From assembly GCA_018257865.1 (NCBI GenBank), contig JAEUBA010000027.1:274323-338322 (forward strand): 64,000 nt of DNA, read 5' to 3'. The notes beneath the pieces were generated by a model, which was not told where the DNA came from, did not search any database, and worked only from the letters and a program-made list of their open reading frames with translations. Positions within the stretch are counted from its first letter, which is position 1. Each line of letters begins with the position of its first letter. Of this stretch, positions 46,241 to 58,179 are shown piece after piece. Made by a program: the position numbers and the translations under genes. Origin of the DNA: Stereocaulon alpinum (lineage: Eukaryota; Ascomycota; Lecanoromycetes; Lecanorales; Stereocaulaceae).

Positions 46241-46638
46241 CTAATCGAAAAGACCGAAGCCCATATCCTCGTCGGACTCCTCTTTCTCCTCTTCTTTCTC
46301 TACCGGCTTCTCGTCTGCCGGAGCAGTGTCTCCTCCTGCCGTAGGTGCGCCTCCAGCGGCGGGAGCGCCTCCACCTCCTCCACCTGACGGGACGGATGCA
46401 AGCTTAGAGGTACCTTCGGCGATTAACTATTAGTAATGTTAGCCACAACCCATGTCCTGTTTGACTAGGTTTCACGTACGTCTTGTAGGTTCTTGCCCTT
46501 GAGTTCAGAGATCAACTTGTCCAGGCGCTCGTCATCTGCGTCGATGCCCACAGATGACAAGACTTCCTTGACGTCTTTGGCGGAGGGTGAGGTGTTGCCG
46601 CCGAGGCCGAGGAGGAGGTAAGCTGCGAGGTGCTTCAT
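46241..46638 (-). CDS. RPP2: 60S acidic ribosomal stalk protein P2
   Basis: Two exons, 46638-46480 and 46426-46241, with a 53 bp phase-0 intron, giving 114 residues. The N-terminal helical domain MKHLAAYLLLGLGGNTSPSA and DERLDKLISELKGKNLQD is canonical for P2. After the splice come LIAEGTSKLASVPSGGGGGG, an Ala/Gly hinge, a Glu/Lys stretch and the diagnostic stalk tail ESDEDMGFGLFD. The protein forms dimers with P1 on the large subunit and recruits elongation factors. It is too short for the ORF track in either exon but unmistakable once spliced. Confidence 0.97.
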
Positions 46639-47138
46639 TGTGATTGTTCTGCAAGATTTTGTGTCAGTGTGACAATTAAAGGGCGCTTTCGATGCTGAAG
46701 CTTCGCACTTTGGTAGTAGATGATGGTTCGAACAGGAGAATCAATCGATTTAACCGCGAGATGAGCGGAGACTGAAACGTCGAGTTCTTATGTACTTGTT
46801 GCGTGACTCAGGTTCTTCTCACGAAATTGAGGAAATTCGGAATTGGAGCTTGTGGGAGCAGCTAAACCCGGGATCTAGCACTAGTGGTGTGGCGCTATAG
46901 TCCTCCAGCCGCATTTGGAACTGATAGGATTGCGGCTCTCTGCGATAAAACACTCCACCCACCATTTCGAATGATACAGCCACATTGTTCTTTCACGACT
47001 ACCTGAGTCATTTTATCACTTGAGTGCATCTATCCTGCTTCATGGGAGTCTTTCTTCCACCCAACTACATAGCATGACTCTACAACTCCCCACAAACCAT
47101 CAACGGTAGCAACTCGTCCACGCGACCAATCCCCGACC
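46639..47138. other. divergent promoter region between RPP2 and SPT2
   Basis: A 500-base interval from which RPP2 (minus) and SPT2 (plus) diverge. No gene inside. Confidence 0.5.
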
Positions 47139-48234
47139 ATGAGTAGTGTAAGTCTTTTGCTGCAGAAAATTCCTCGATTTCAGTTACGGTACTGATTGCT
47201 TGATACAGTTTCTCAACTCAGTCTTGAGCTCTATTGGCGGCAATGGCGCCCCAATCTCAACACCTCCGCCTGCAGCAGAGAGACTACAAAATGCAGATGC
47301 TGGACAAGGCAGCATTCGAGCGCAGAATGGGATCACACCGGCGAGAAGCGGCACTCCTCAGAGCAATAAGCGTAAAGCAGAGGACGAGCTGCTTCGTTCA
47401 ACGGACAAACCAGTGAGGAATGGAATTTTAGGCGGGCAGAGCTCGCGCGCCACACCACCGGTCGACGCCAGGACGTCCAGGCCCACGAATGCTACCATCA
47501 ACCCTGCTGCAAAGATAATTGTTCCCTATCGTGGAACAAGCAGACCCATCCAGGCTCCTCCAGCGCCTGTCGCACCCACACCTACAGCTGCTGAAGCCGC
47601 GAAAGCTCCCAAGAAAGGCTCCTACGCAGAGATCATGGCTCGCGCCAAGGCGACCCAGTCCAAGGCTCCGGTAGTGGGCATCATCAGCCACAAACCGAAG
47701 GAGCAAATGGCTATGAGCTATAAGAAGGAGCTGAAGATGAAGAAGAAGGCTATCAAGAACAAGAAGCTGGGTATTAAAGGTGGCGAGCGTCCCAGCTCTT
47801 CGGGGTCAATGAGCAGTTCGCCGGCACCAGGAGCCTCCGATCGCAAGAAGATTCCCCAGCCAGCGTACAAGGGCACCGCAAAACCAAGACCCCAGCCGAC
47901 GTACAAGGGAACAATGAAGCCCGCCTCTACAACCCAGAAAGCCTCCAATAGAACCGGAGACGGCAAGTCTTCCAAGCCGCGCTACGACGAATACGCAGCC
48001 ACCGACGAAGACGACTTAGATGACGTCGAAGAAGACGAATACGGCTCTGATGAGTCTGATGATATGGAAGCTGGCTTCTCGGACGTCGAGCAAGAAGAGA
48101 GCGTTGCGGCTCGTGCTGCGCGCAAGGAAGATGAAGAGGAGGCGAAGCTTGAAGCTAAGCTTAAGAATGAGAAAGAGGAGCGGAAGAAGAGGCTGGTGGA
48201 GATGGCGAAGAAGGCGAAACCACAGCGATACTGA
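47139..48234 (+). CDS. SPT2: SPT2-type chromatin protein
   Basis: Two exons, 47139-47147 (MSS only) and 47209-48234, with a 61 bp phase-0 intron, giving 344 residues. The N-terminal two thirds are Pro/Ala/Ser-rich and basic (KKELKMKKKAIKNKK) with two copies of a YKGT motif. The C-terminus is the SPT2 signature: YDEYAATDEDDLDDVEEDEY, then SDDMEAGFSDVEQEE and a long Glu/Lys helix ending KKAKPQRY. SPT2 binds H3-H4 and acts in transcription elongation and histone retention (known from yeast and human). The three-codon first exon relies on the ACCATGAGTAG start and the GTAAGT donor right after it. Confidence 0.88.
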
Positions 48235-48756
48235 GGCGTCGGAGTCGATGACTCTCCTCCTAGAATGCAGAGATCGGTGATATGGAATCTTTGCAGCTAG
48301 AGATATGCGTGCTTTACGGTTCACAGTATTATGCGTTTTAGCGACTCTCGGGGCATTGACTTTAGCGGGTGTTATCTGGCGCTGTCACGGTATACCTCAC
48401 GGCCAATCGAGTTCGTGCATTAAGAAAAGAGCGAGTGCAATAGAGAGGTAGCTCAGTGCGCAACTATGGCTTTTAGCTTGCTCATGATGTCAACTTCCTC
48501 AGCTATTTTGTGAATATTGATAGGAAACTTGAGCAGGCTCATTTTCCTTCCCCTTAAAAGGCTTTATGAAGCTAGGCAAGATATAGCATTAGATTGACTG
48601 CTCCATATATGTAATCTTACAGTCATCGAAGCAATCCACTCACGCTCACACTCCCACCCTTAGCTTCCGCCCTCTCGCCGTCTCAGAGAGTTGCTGGGAA
48701 GCCCCTCCCAGGCTCCCAGCCATCGAGTGCATGAAATTCCTAAGACAGGGGCCCGC
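48235..48756. other. intergenic between convergent SPT2 and NAXD
   Basis: A 520-base shared 3' region with nothing gene-like. Confidence 0.55.
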
Positions 48757-49969
48757 TCACAGCTTACTCTCCTCCTTCTCGCCGATCAAAGTCTCAAAAG
48801 CAACAGGAACCTCCTCCGTCAAATCACTAGCCTGCAAACTCCGCCCATGCTTCAAAAACGCCAACCGCGAGCACTCCCTCGTAATCGCACTCCCGCCCCA
48901 CGCAGCCAGCATCAGCGTCTCCTCCGCGCTCAAATTCCCCTCCACATCCCACAACTTCTCTAGGTAAAGACTCCGATACGCTAACAGTGTTCCGATACTA
49001 CCCGTTAACGTATCGCCCTGGCCCCCACTCCGTTTCCGTCCGCCTTCACTCTCGCAAACGGAGGTTTTGGTACCATCGCTGATCCAATCCACGGCTCCTT
49101 TTCTAAGAACAAGTACGCCACCAAGAGCAGCAGCAAGTTTCTTACACCCCGCTTCCCCAGTATCAGGTAATTCCTCCTCACTAATTCCCACCGCTTTCGC
49201 TAATCGTCCGAATTCCACCACATTCGGCGTTAAAACGCACTCTTTATACCCATGCACGAGCTCCGGCTGGCTCTGAACCAGCCACAACGCATCGGCATCC
49301 AGTACCAGCGGTGTATTCTTTTCTCTCGCAGCCTTTATCACATCAGCAACAGTCGCTTGCATGAGTTCATCGCGGCCTAAGCCAGGGCCTATGACGACGG
49401 CGTGTAGGTTTGTGAGCATGGCGATTATGGGGGAGGCGAGCTCGGCGGCGGGGGAGGCGGAAGCGGGGACCTCGCTGGTTTCGCGCATTATGGGGTGGAC
49501 CATTAGGTTGGGGGAGTAGGTTTTTATTACGTTGGCGGCTGGGGGGGTGCAGATGACGTGGGACTGGGAGTGTTTAGTGGGGAGTTTGAGGGGAGGGAAA
49601 AGGAGGGCGAGCTACGAGATCAGCTCCTGTGGGGTTTTATTAGAATGGCTTGTGAGGTTGTAAGGGTAGTGGCCTTGGTACCTAATCTTGCGGATGCCAT
49701 GGCCGAGAAGTATGGGGCGCCGGTGTAGCTGGCTCGTGGTCAGTTGACTATAGCTCTAGCAAGGCTATAGAGTGTGGCACACTTCTCGCTACCTCCAATG
49801 ACAGCCACTCTACCCAATTGACCTATACGAAGCTGTTAATCGTGTTCAGAGTAATGGGTTCGTTGGGAGAAACACCTTTATGGAACTTCTCCAGCATAGG
49901 CGGCACCATCATGCGCACCTTCTTGAGAAGCTCTTTGGTTGCTGGAGACATGTTGGGCTTTTCTGACAT
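48757..49969 (-). CDS. NAXD: ATP-dependent (S)-NAD(P)H-hydrate dehydratase
   Basis: Five exons on the minus strand: 49969-49876, 49822-49783, 49728-49682, 49626-49616 (11 bases) and 49563-48757, giving 332 residues. The enzyme uses ATP to turn the damaged cofactor (S)-NADHX or NADPHX back to NAD(P)H. Spliced sequence reads MLEKFHKGQLGRVAVIGGSE, NYTGAPYFSAMASARLGADL and SHVICTPPAANVIKTYSPNL, all family blocks restored only by removing four small introns. Later come VVIGPGLGRDE, VLDADALWLV, ECVLTPNVVEFGRLA and GGQGDTLTGSIGTLLA, the ribokinase-type ATP site with catalytic Asp in GQGD. The start could be the second Met (MSPATKE), as in related fungi. Confidence 0.93.
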
Positions 49970-50100
49970 GACTTGCCTAAAACCAATTGTAGTGAGTGGT
50001 GGTGGGATAGAGTCGTTTTGGGATCGGTGTATTTTGGCGTTCAAGATCTAGATTTGACAGTACATACTAGAGGGTCGCCATTTCGAAGCGAAATTTTATA
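49970..50100. promoter_or_regulatory. short NAXD upstream region bordering the RIP block
   Basis: Only about 130 bases of normal composition lie between the NAXD start and the AT-rich block, so the promoter is either very short or reaches into the mutated repeats. Confidence 0.5.
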
Positions 50101-50479
50101 CTAAATAGGGCTTTAAAGTGTTTGGATAGAGTTGTACAAATCTGTGTATAAAGACCTGTATAGAATTATATAGGATTTCGTAAATAGGTCTAGTCTAGTA
50201 GAATGCTAATATTTTAGTTAATTTAGAACTTAGAAACTTTTATACTATAATAACTAATAATTAGTAAGTTATATAGATCCTATATAGGCTCCCTTATATA
50301 GAGTTATATAGTAGCCTACTAGATCTATCTAAGCTTTATATAGAACTATAGACTATTATATAGAGTGATATAATATAACGTAGATAATAGTAAAGCTGTA
50401 TAGAGTCTTTTAGCTAAGTATATCTCTATTTTAGTTCCGTACTAACCTATTTCCTTTCTATATAGACTTTTAATTTTTT

Positions 50480-53400
50480 ATACCCTTTTTTACTAATTAA
50501 TACTAATCTTAATAAATCTATACTAAACCGTAATATAATAGCCTTAGATAACGAAAAGGACGAATAACTATATACCTATCCGCCTAATTTCGGTATAAAA
50601 CTATACGCGAACGGTAAGACCTAGAAATTAGATATCTTATAAAAAGTAGAATAATTTATATAGGGGCTTAATAAAGTCCTTATAAAGACTATAGATATAG
50701 CTATATAGCCGGCTATTAATAAAGTAATTTTACGCACGGATAAACAGTTAGTCTATATAGCTCCTTTACTATTCCTTAGAGTTTAATACTAATTAGTAAG
50801 AATTTAAACCGTCCGTATATTATTAAGGGCGTACTATTATAAAGCCGTATAGCCTTATATAATTCTAGTAAGGAAGCGTATATACCCTATATAAAAAATT
50901 TAAGTTCCTTTACGTCTTATTATAGTAACGTACGGTTCTATAATAATACAAGTTAGTGCCCGTAATCTTTATAGAAGATTAATAATTAAACGGGCTATAT
51001 CTCGCTTATTTAATACTCGATTTACAAAATTTACTAAGTAGATTTAAAAAGTTTTCTATTTATAGTCTAAGCGGGCTTCTAATTCTAAGTAATAGCTATA
51101 TTAGACCTCTATACTAAGTAAAATCTAACCCCCGAGTAACTCCTACTAGCTGTAACCGTCCTGCGAGTACTAGACCTATAGCAGTACCTACTTATAGACT
51201 AGGTTATTTATAAGCTTATACCTAATATACTCGTCCAAATCCGGACTAATTATATATAGGTTCGACTCTATAGTAACGCGCGAGTTACTAATATAGAATT
51301 ATCTATAGGTGAATGCTAGATAGGACTATAGGTTAAGTCCTATATACTTTATTAACTAGCCCTACGACTTATTAATAGTTATTACGAAGGTAGGGCGTAT
51401 AGGGAACTACTTACGGGTAAACGGGGTAGGGATATACTTATTATTATCCTTAGACTATAAAGGGATCTTATATAAGACTATCTCGCTACCGTCGAAACTC
51501 CTACCTATAATATTACCCTTAAGGACGTATCTCCTATATTTAGTAAGTAAAATACGGGTCTTATTATAGAGACGGGGTATATTAAGGTTCCTTATTAATA
51601 TTACTAGCGTCCCTACCTTCAACCGTAGCTTATATAGTAGCAGTAAGGACTTATAGAATTTATTCTAGTACTTATTAGGGAATATCTCGTTTTCCTTAGG
51701 GTTTACTACTTAATTAAAACTCTAGTATTTATAGTAGTCGCCCCGTATATAGTCGAGAATATAGTTATTAACTTTCTAGATATCCTTATTTATAATAGCT
51801 AGAATTGCTCGTTTAGTTAGATAGCGCTAGTCTAGAAGATCTCTGCTAATAGCGGGGTAAATTTTATTAATTAATACGTCTATAGTATTCCCTAGTAGGT
51901 ATCTATATTTCTAAGGAGACTTCTTATCCTTAGTAATTAGGTTAACTATATTACCTTTACCGTTACTAATATATAGGAGAGCTTTAGTAAATTCTACTAT
52001 TCGCCGCCTACCTTCTTTAGTAAGACCTCTATTACTTAGACGTATATTAGTAGTAAGCTGAAGAATAGTTACCTCGTCCTAGAACGCCGCCTTCTAGATA
52101 TAAGTATTAATAATAACGCCTATAATCCCCCCTAGGACTACTAGTAAGGTCTAATAAAAATCGCCGTAAAAGTAAATAACCTTACTACTAAAGTAAGCTC
52201 CGTTATTACCGTAAATATCCTATAAAGAACGGCTGACGTATTTAACGGCAAAACGACTCTATATAGGTACTTTATCTTAGAAGATAATATAAGCCTGCTT
52301 AATTAACTCTGCGAGATTAGTCCCTTTTTAAATACTATAACTAGACGTACTCTTAGCGTCTAATAGGATCTTAAATCGCGAATAGGTAGTACGTCTACTA
52401 TCTAATAGGGTTATAGCAATACCTAAAGAGGCTATAGCTAAAGTAATATACTTCTAAGAATAAAGCTTCTTTAGAATAGTATTCTAAACTATAGTCTTCC
52501 TAGTACCGCTAGTGCTATTTAAAAAGAATAGTATACCTATACTAAATTTATTATTATTATTCTTATCTACTGCGGCTATAATCTTTTCGGCTACTAGGCG
52601 TTAGTTAGTATTAAACTTCTACTATTTAACTTCTATATCTTCTAGTATAATATTATAAGATATCTCCTCGCGGAGTAGACGGTTCTAGATTCGCGATTTA
52701 TATAGAAGATCGAATAGAATAACGACTAGCGGAAGGTTAAATAGCTCTAGGCTAAGGCTACTTTTAATAGTAGACTAGTAGTCTAACTAGCCTAAAATTA
52801 AATATAGAGTATATTACTTAGCCTAAAATACTAGGTCTTATACGCGTTTGTCCTTATAGCCCTAGAGGATATCTATATAATAGGCGAAATACTTATTTAA
52901 TATATAGGTATAGTCGTCCGATATACTATTTTAATAATTAGAATATATAGGCTAGCTTAGATAGAGAATATAGTTTAACTTAGTTAAATATAGTCTAACT
53001 CAGATATAGAATATAGTCTAACTTAGATAGAAAAATAATTACTATAGTAATAAAAATAGATATATACCTTACTTTAAATTTCTCCTAAAGTGCTAAAGGG
53101 TCCTCCGGGTACAGTTCTAATAGAATAGTTATAAAAAGACCTTATAGTACTACTAGTAAGTAAAGAGTCTTTACTTCCTCTAGTACCTTAACGCAGTACT
53201 TATTATTCTCTACTAATCTAAGTCGAACGTAGGTAACTTTATATATTAGAAGCTCGCCGTTAATAGTCTATAGATTATTAAATAATATTACCCCCTAATA
53301 ATAGGTAAAAAGGAGTTAGTAATAGTATAAATTACCCTACTTAGGACTAATTATATATATATATCTAATTACCTCCCCCTTTTCGCGAATATACTATATC

Positions 53401-55450
53401 CGTTTCCTCTTATCCTATATAAAATATATAGGAAATTCGTTATATAGGTAATTAAGGGGGTTTATATCTAGAAGGTAGGCTTACCTATTTTTTCTTTAAA
53501 ATAGTAGAGGCTAATCGTTCTCTAAGGCTTCCTTAGTAAGATAATTTATCTTAAAGAACTCTATTAACTATATCTTATATAATAAGTCCTTATTAAGAAT
53601 AGTCTTAGTAGTCTCCCTATCTAGATTAATACTAATCTACTACTCCTTAGGTAGATAAATCTATAGCTATTTAATATAAGGCTTAATCCTACCTATACTA
53701 AACCTAAAGATCTTCTAGTAAGCTTCGGAGCTTCCTATCTAATAACTTTTATAGAATTCGGTAATCTTATTAACTAATAGAGGCTCCAGCCGTTACTACC
53801 TTAGCGGTATAGAGTTCCTCTAAGATACCGCTATTAATTAACTAACTAAAATATTTACCTAGTCTAGACCCTTATAGACGTACTTAAATAAGTAAAATAT
53901 AGACTTAATAAAGGCGTAGATCTTAATATTTAGATAAGTACGGTACTTCTTTAGAAGCTAGGGGTTATAAGGAATAACTTATTAGTTAGTATAGCCCTCT
54001 AGGGTAGGCTCTATATACGAGCGTTAATAATACGGGTATACTCCGTTAGGATCGAATAATAACTTATTATAAATATCCTTAGAGAAGAACTTAGAGTATT
54101 AGTTCTTCTCTTTATCCCAGTAGATATCGGAGGTTGAGTAATAGCGATAGATTATATAAGTAGTTACTAACTTATAGAGTACTAGGTCCTTTATCTTATT
54201 AGGAATAATAGCTTAGACGGCGTTATTAATCTAAAAGATATATCTAATTTTATCCTCCTTATAAATAATAAGAAGGATATAGACGTACGGTAGACCTCGC
54301 TTTTAAAATTCGACTATATAGTAATAACTAATATAGACGCTTAAGATATATCTCTTAAAAAGATCCTTAAGAAGCTCCTAAAGCTTTATATTAAAAACCT
54401 ATACCTATATATTATAAACCTCCGTCGTTGATAAACCGGGTCGAATAGAACGGCGGACGTTAGCCTAATTTAGGTTATATATAAAAGTAATAAAGAAGGT
54501 AGGATTACCTTAATACCGTACTACTATTAAAGCGTCCTTTATATCTACCTTTATAGCTTTAGGGCTACCGGCTATACTAAATAGTAGAATAGTAACCTTA
54601 CTACCAAAATCGCTAAGCCCTAGATCCGGATTATTATATAGTTAATTAATTAAGCCTTTATAGCTAAGTACCCGAATTTTATACTAATACTTAATATACT
54701 AATCTAGGTTATTCTATTTAATAGTAGCGTAAGCGTTAGTAATAAAGTAGTTAAGGAGACGCTTAGAATAGAGTAATTAAGAGAATCTACTATTATAGTA
54801 CTATTATAGTATTAGTAGAAGAATTCTTTAAAATATCGAATCTTATAAGGTCTACCCCGTAGAGAAATCTTATTTTAAAAACTTAAAAATACGGAAAATA
54901 TAATATAAGCTCTTTAGTTATTAATTATTTTAGTACCTTTTTAAGTAATATATTAATAGTTCTATAGAAATTATATTTAGAACGAAATTCTTCTTTATAT
55001 CTAGCTTACTTATACTAGCTAATAGATATCTTCCGTAACTATCGACGGCGACGTCTATAGCTACTACTTCGAAGCGCCGTATATCTAGTACTTATAGGGG
55101 TATTATTAAGATAATATAGGGGGGGTATAACGCTTTTTAGAAGAAAAATAATAGAAGAAGGTAAGTACTAGAAAAGATAATCTTACTAATATAAGGGTAG
55201 ACGTTTAAAAGATATAAATTAGGCTTACCTATAGCTAATAGCGATAGATCTAACTCCTAGTAACCTATATAGACCCTCTATAACCTCTTAGTATAGCTCT
55301 ATCTCTTTTAGGCTCTTCCTCCTTATCGCTGCACTTAGGCCGGTCGGGGTCCTAATATATACCGTAGTACTAAGTAGTTCCCTGCCTTATATTTAACCTA
55401 TAAGCAGCGAGGAGATATCCTTCTAGGAGCCTATTATATCCCTGCAGTAG
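50480..55450 (-). mobile_element. RIP-degraded Helitron, minus strand
   Basis: Read on the minus strand through its stops, the order is Rep then helicase. The Helitron-like N domain is at about 53.85-54.9 kb, with EF*KRGLPYVYILLI, VIPYNP*LLKKYRTYLN and YLFKYVYKGLD. The PIF1-type helicase is at 51.2-52.8 kb, with a degraded Walker A (FFLNSTSGTRKTI near 52500), then RRTTYSRFKI, KGTNLAELIKQA and IYFYGDFY (canonical GGDFRQ), and at about 51.25-51.45 kb the C-terminal TINKS*G and FYISNSRVT blocks. Stops sit where Trp or Gln belong, and Tyr replaces His, as CpA-to-TpA changes predict. The ends are not resolved, and the N-terminal part may extend to about 57 kb. Confidence 0.87.
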
Positions 55451-57440
55451 TAGACTATTATACCAGCTCTATTCCCTATAAGGGAAAGGTAGGATATACC
55501 GTAGGGGTATATAGGATAAGTGCTATTTAGGGACCCTTATAAGGCCCCCACCCTTAACTTTAATACGAATATCTCGTGCGATACGTCCCTTCGCGCCGTC
55601 GGGAGGAGCAATTATAATATAGGTTACCTTACTAGATATAGGGCGATTATATATACCGCGATCAGCACGCCTAGGGTTATATTATATAATACAGACGTTT
55701 ATAGTCTGTAGAGGGTATCTTGCCTTATTATCTAATAAGCGTTCCCAGCAAGTCTTAAAGCTCTGTATATAGGGGTTAATATCTCGAAGGAGTCGCTGAA
55801 GAAGAAGTACTATATCTATATTAATAGATCTTTTAACCTGCCTAGTATATATTATATAGGTGTCTACTTAATCCTAGCTATTATTAATAAAGTAGTACTA
55901 GGTATATCTCTTAGTAACGCCTTCTTTAGGCAAAAGTAGACTAATAGCGTAATATATCCCCCCTTAGATCTTATATATAGTCCGCCTAACCTGATAATCT
56001 ATCTTATCTACGCCCTTACTGGTAAAAGAAAGTAGGTTATTATAGTTTAAGGCTCTCTTAATAAACGCAGCACTACGGGTAGTCCGTTTTATCTTATACT
56101 ACCCTAGCTGATAAGGGTTTAGGATACGGTCCTAACCATCTAATATATATTCTACCTTATAAAACAGCTTATTTAATACGAGAACTCGACGCTTAGGGTT
56201 ACCTTCGGGTAGTCGTTTAAGGAATTCGAAGTTAGGGGAGTTAGGTACCTAGATATTAATTATACCGTTCTAATAGTACTGCTACTATTTAGTAGAAAGA
56301 TACTCACCCTTAAAAGAGAAGGCGTAGTAATAAGGATATTTATTAGTTAGATTAAAGAACTACGGTAATATAACGTGCTCTAGGAGATTAATATATACTT
56401 GCGGTAGCTGAGTATATAGATATATACTAGGTAAGGTTCTACTACCCTTATCTATAGTATTACGGTACTAATACGGTCGACGGCGACGCTGCTAACGTAG
56501 TATATATTCCTCGCTGTTCTCCTATACCTACAGGGCGTATCTCTATTACTAGCGGAGGTTATATCGCAGTTCTAGTAGGGGTGCTTCCTCTTTAGAAGAA
56601 GAATCTTAGTACTTAGGTAGACTTAAATCCTCTAGATTACGGGGCGGTATAACTACTTAGATAACTAGTTAGATATCTAATTAGGTAGGGCGAGGCCGTT
56701 AATAGGCGATATCTAATTAGGTAGGGTGAGGCCGTAGATAGGCGTTCTACTACTACGGTCGAATAATTAGCCTTCTCTGCGTATTATAAATTTATACCTG
56801 CTAACTTATAGTAGTAATATTAAGGTTCCTAGCGCTCTAAGCGGTCCTAGCGCGTTTCCCCCTACCTTAACCTTATATTCTACGGTTAACAGTATTATTT
56901 GGGAGGTCTCTAAGTAGTATAGACGAATTCTGCCGCTTTCGATTAACTAGACGCGTAGATTACTTAGTAGATATAGGATTGATATATATATATACCTAAG
57001 GCTTCGGAGCTTAATTACTTATAATATATACCTTATTATATATACCACCGGTACTAGTGAAGACGTTTCGAGGTCGTGGGGCTATACTATAGTAAGATAG
57101 TAGAGTAGTAGTAAATATAGGAGTTGCCTAGGTTTTTTTAAGAAGAGGCGCTAAGTATTAAGCTTAGCAATTACCAGCGAGCGGTACCTATAAAATATAG
57201 CGATAACGCTTCTTTTACTTATAACTATTACGTAAATAGGCCGATTCTAATAATTCTTAATACGTAAGTAATCTAATAGCTGACTTTAAAACTTATAAAG
57301 TTATCTTAATACTATATAACGTATATAGCGCGAGGTATTACTGCGAAGAAGTTACGAAGCAGATTTAACTTTTAGTAGTTAAAGGCGCTAGGCCGAAAAG
57401 CGTACTATTAGGGGGTGTAAAGGCTAGCGACGCCGGCTCT
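55451..57440. other. AT-rich RIP sequence, not assigned
   Basis: The same mutational signature as the flanks, with slightly higher GC around 55.3-55.6 kb. It probably holds the upstream part of the minus-strand Helitron, but I see no domain ghost that I can name. A 36 bp tandem pair lies at 56672-56743. Confidence 0.5.
56672..56743 (+). repeat. 36 bp direct repeat, two copies
   Basis: Adjacent units 56672-56707 and 56708-56743 share GATATCTAATTAGGTAGGG and GAGGCCGT, differing at about three bases. It arose before or during RIP and may be a fossil coding repeat. Confidence 0.75.
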
Positions 57441-58130
57441 AAGCTGGCGCACTAAGGTATAAGAGACGTGAAGTTACTGGATTTAGGTATTAAGCAATAG
57501 ATATAATCATATTACTTAGTAGTCGAGTGGTAGCAGAACTAATTTCTAAAGATCCCTAAAACACGGGGGAGTCCTAGGTAGTAATACTATTGCTAAGCCC
57601 CTAGACCCTAATTAATATCATTGCGTTGGCGTAGCTATAACGCGCACACGCTTGAGGGTTGATACTACTACCTAGCGGAAGCGTCCTTTAGGGAGGCTGC
57701 TAACTAGAAGTATCCTTTACGGGCTTCGACTTATTATTTCGCTAAGTCCTTTAGGCACGAATGATTCTAGTAGGGCGCCCTTCGGGGGCCTTATAACCCG
57801 ACTTACACCGAATATTCGGGCTCGTTATAGGGGAATAATATTTTTCTACCCTATTAGGCGCCGTGGACGTCGCCCTAGGGGGGGGATAATTATCAGGGCT
57901 CCGGGGTATACTATACCCCCGGACCACTAAGCTATATACAGTCTAATAGTGTCGCCCTGGCAAGCACCGAACATTTTGAGTTTTGCCCTTAGGGGTTCAG
58001 CGGTAACTGCGCCCATAGTTACTAGGTTAATAGTTTCTTTCGCGTCTAGAGGGCCTTTAACCCCCCCTAGATTTCCTAATAATATAAGAGAACACCCTTA
58101 TTAGTATATATAGATACTAGAATAGGCGTA
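57441..58130. other. less-mutated GC-richer island within the RIP block
   Basis: CA and TG reappear here (GGCAAGCACCGAACATTTTG, GTTCAGCGG) and GC is visibly higher than on either side. The island includes a strong hairpin at 57901-57922. It could be a later insertion, an element end, or a sequence that was single copy when RIP acted. No coding frame is recognised. Confidence 0.55.
57901..57922 (+). other. GC-rich hairpin followed by CTAA
   Basis: CCGGGGTATA and TATACCCCCGG pair almost perfectly around a one-base centre. CTAA lies five bases downstream (57927-57930). Helitron 3' ends have a hairpin 10-12 bases before CTRR, so this resembles such an end on the + strand, but the next base is G rather than the expected T. 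Confidence 0.4.
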
Positions 58131-58132
58131 TA

Positions 58133-58151
58133 AATCAATCAATCAATCAAT
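58133..58151 (+). repeat. (AATC)n microsatellite
   Basis: AATCAATCAATCAATCAATT is four to five AATC units, and it keeps CA steps in a region otherwise lacking them. It lies just outside the 3' part of the gypsy remnant and may mark a post-RIP expansion or an element border. Confidence 0.7.
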
Positions 58152-58179
58152 TAAACTTTATTAATAATCTCCTCTACCT

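Noticed and set aside
48430..48475. tRNA-like GTAGCTCAGT string
   Set aside because: It matches a D-arm by eye, but there is no T-arm (GGTTCGA) at the right distance and no acceptor stem.
55520..55711. 63-codon plus frame in the RIP block
   Set aside because: A chance open frame in a slightly GC-richer patch, starting at a GTG, with no domain.
57500..57580. Possible tRNA with the A-box TAGTCGAGTGG
   Set aside because: No B-box or acceptor pairing was found. It is kept only as a remark on the RIP-poor island.
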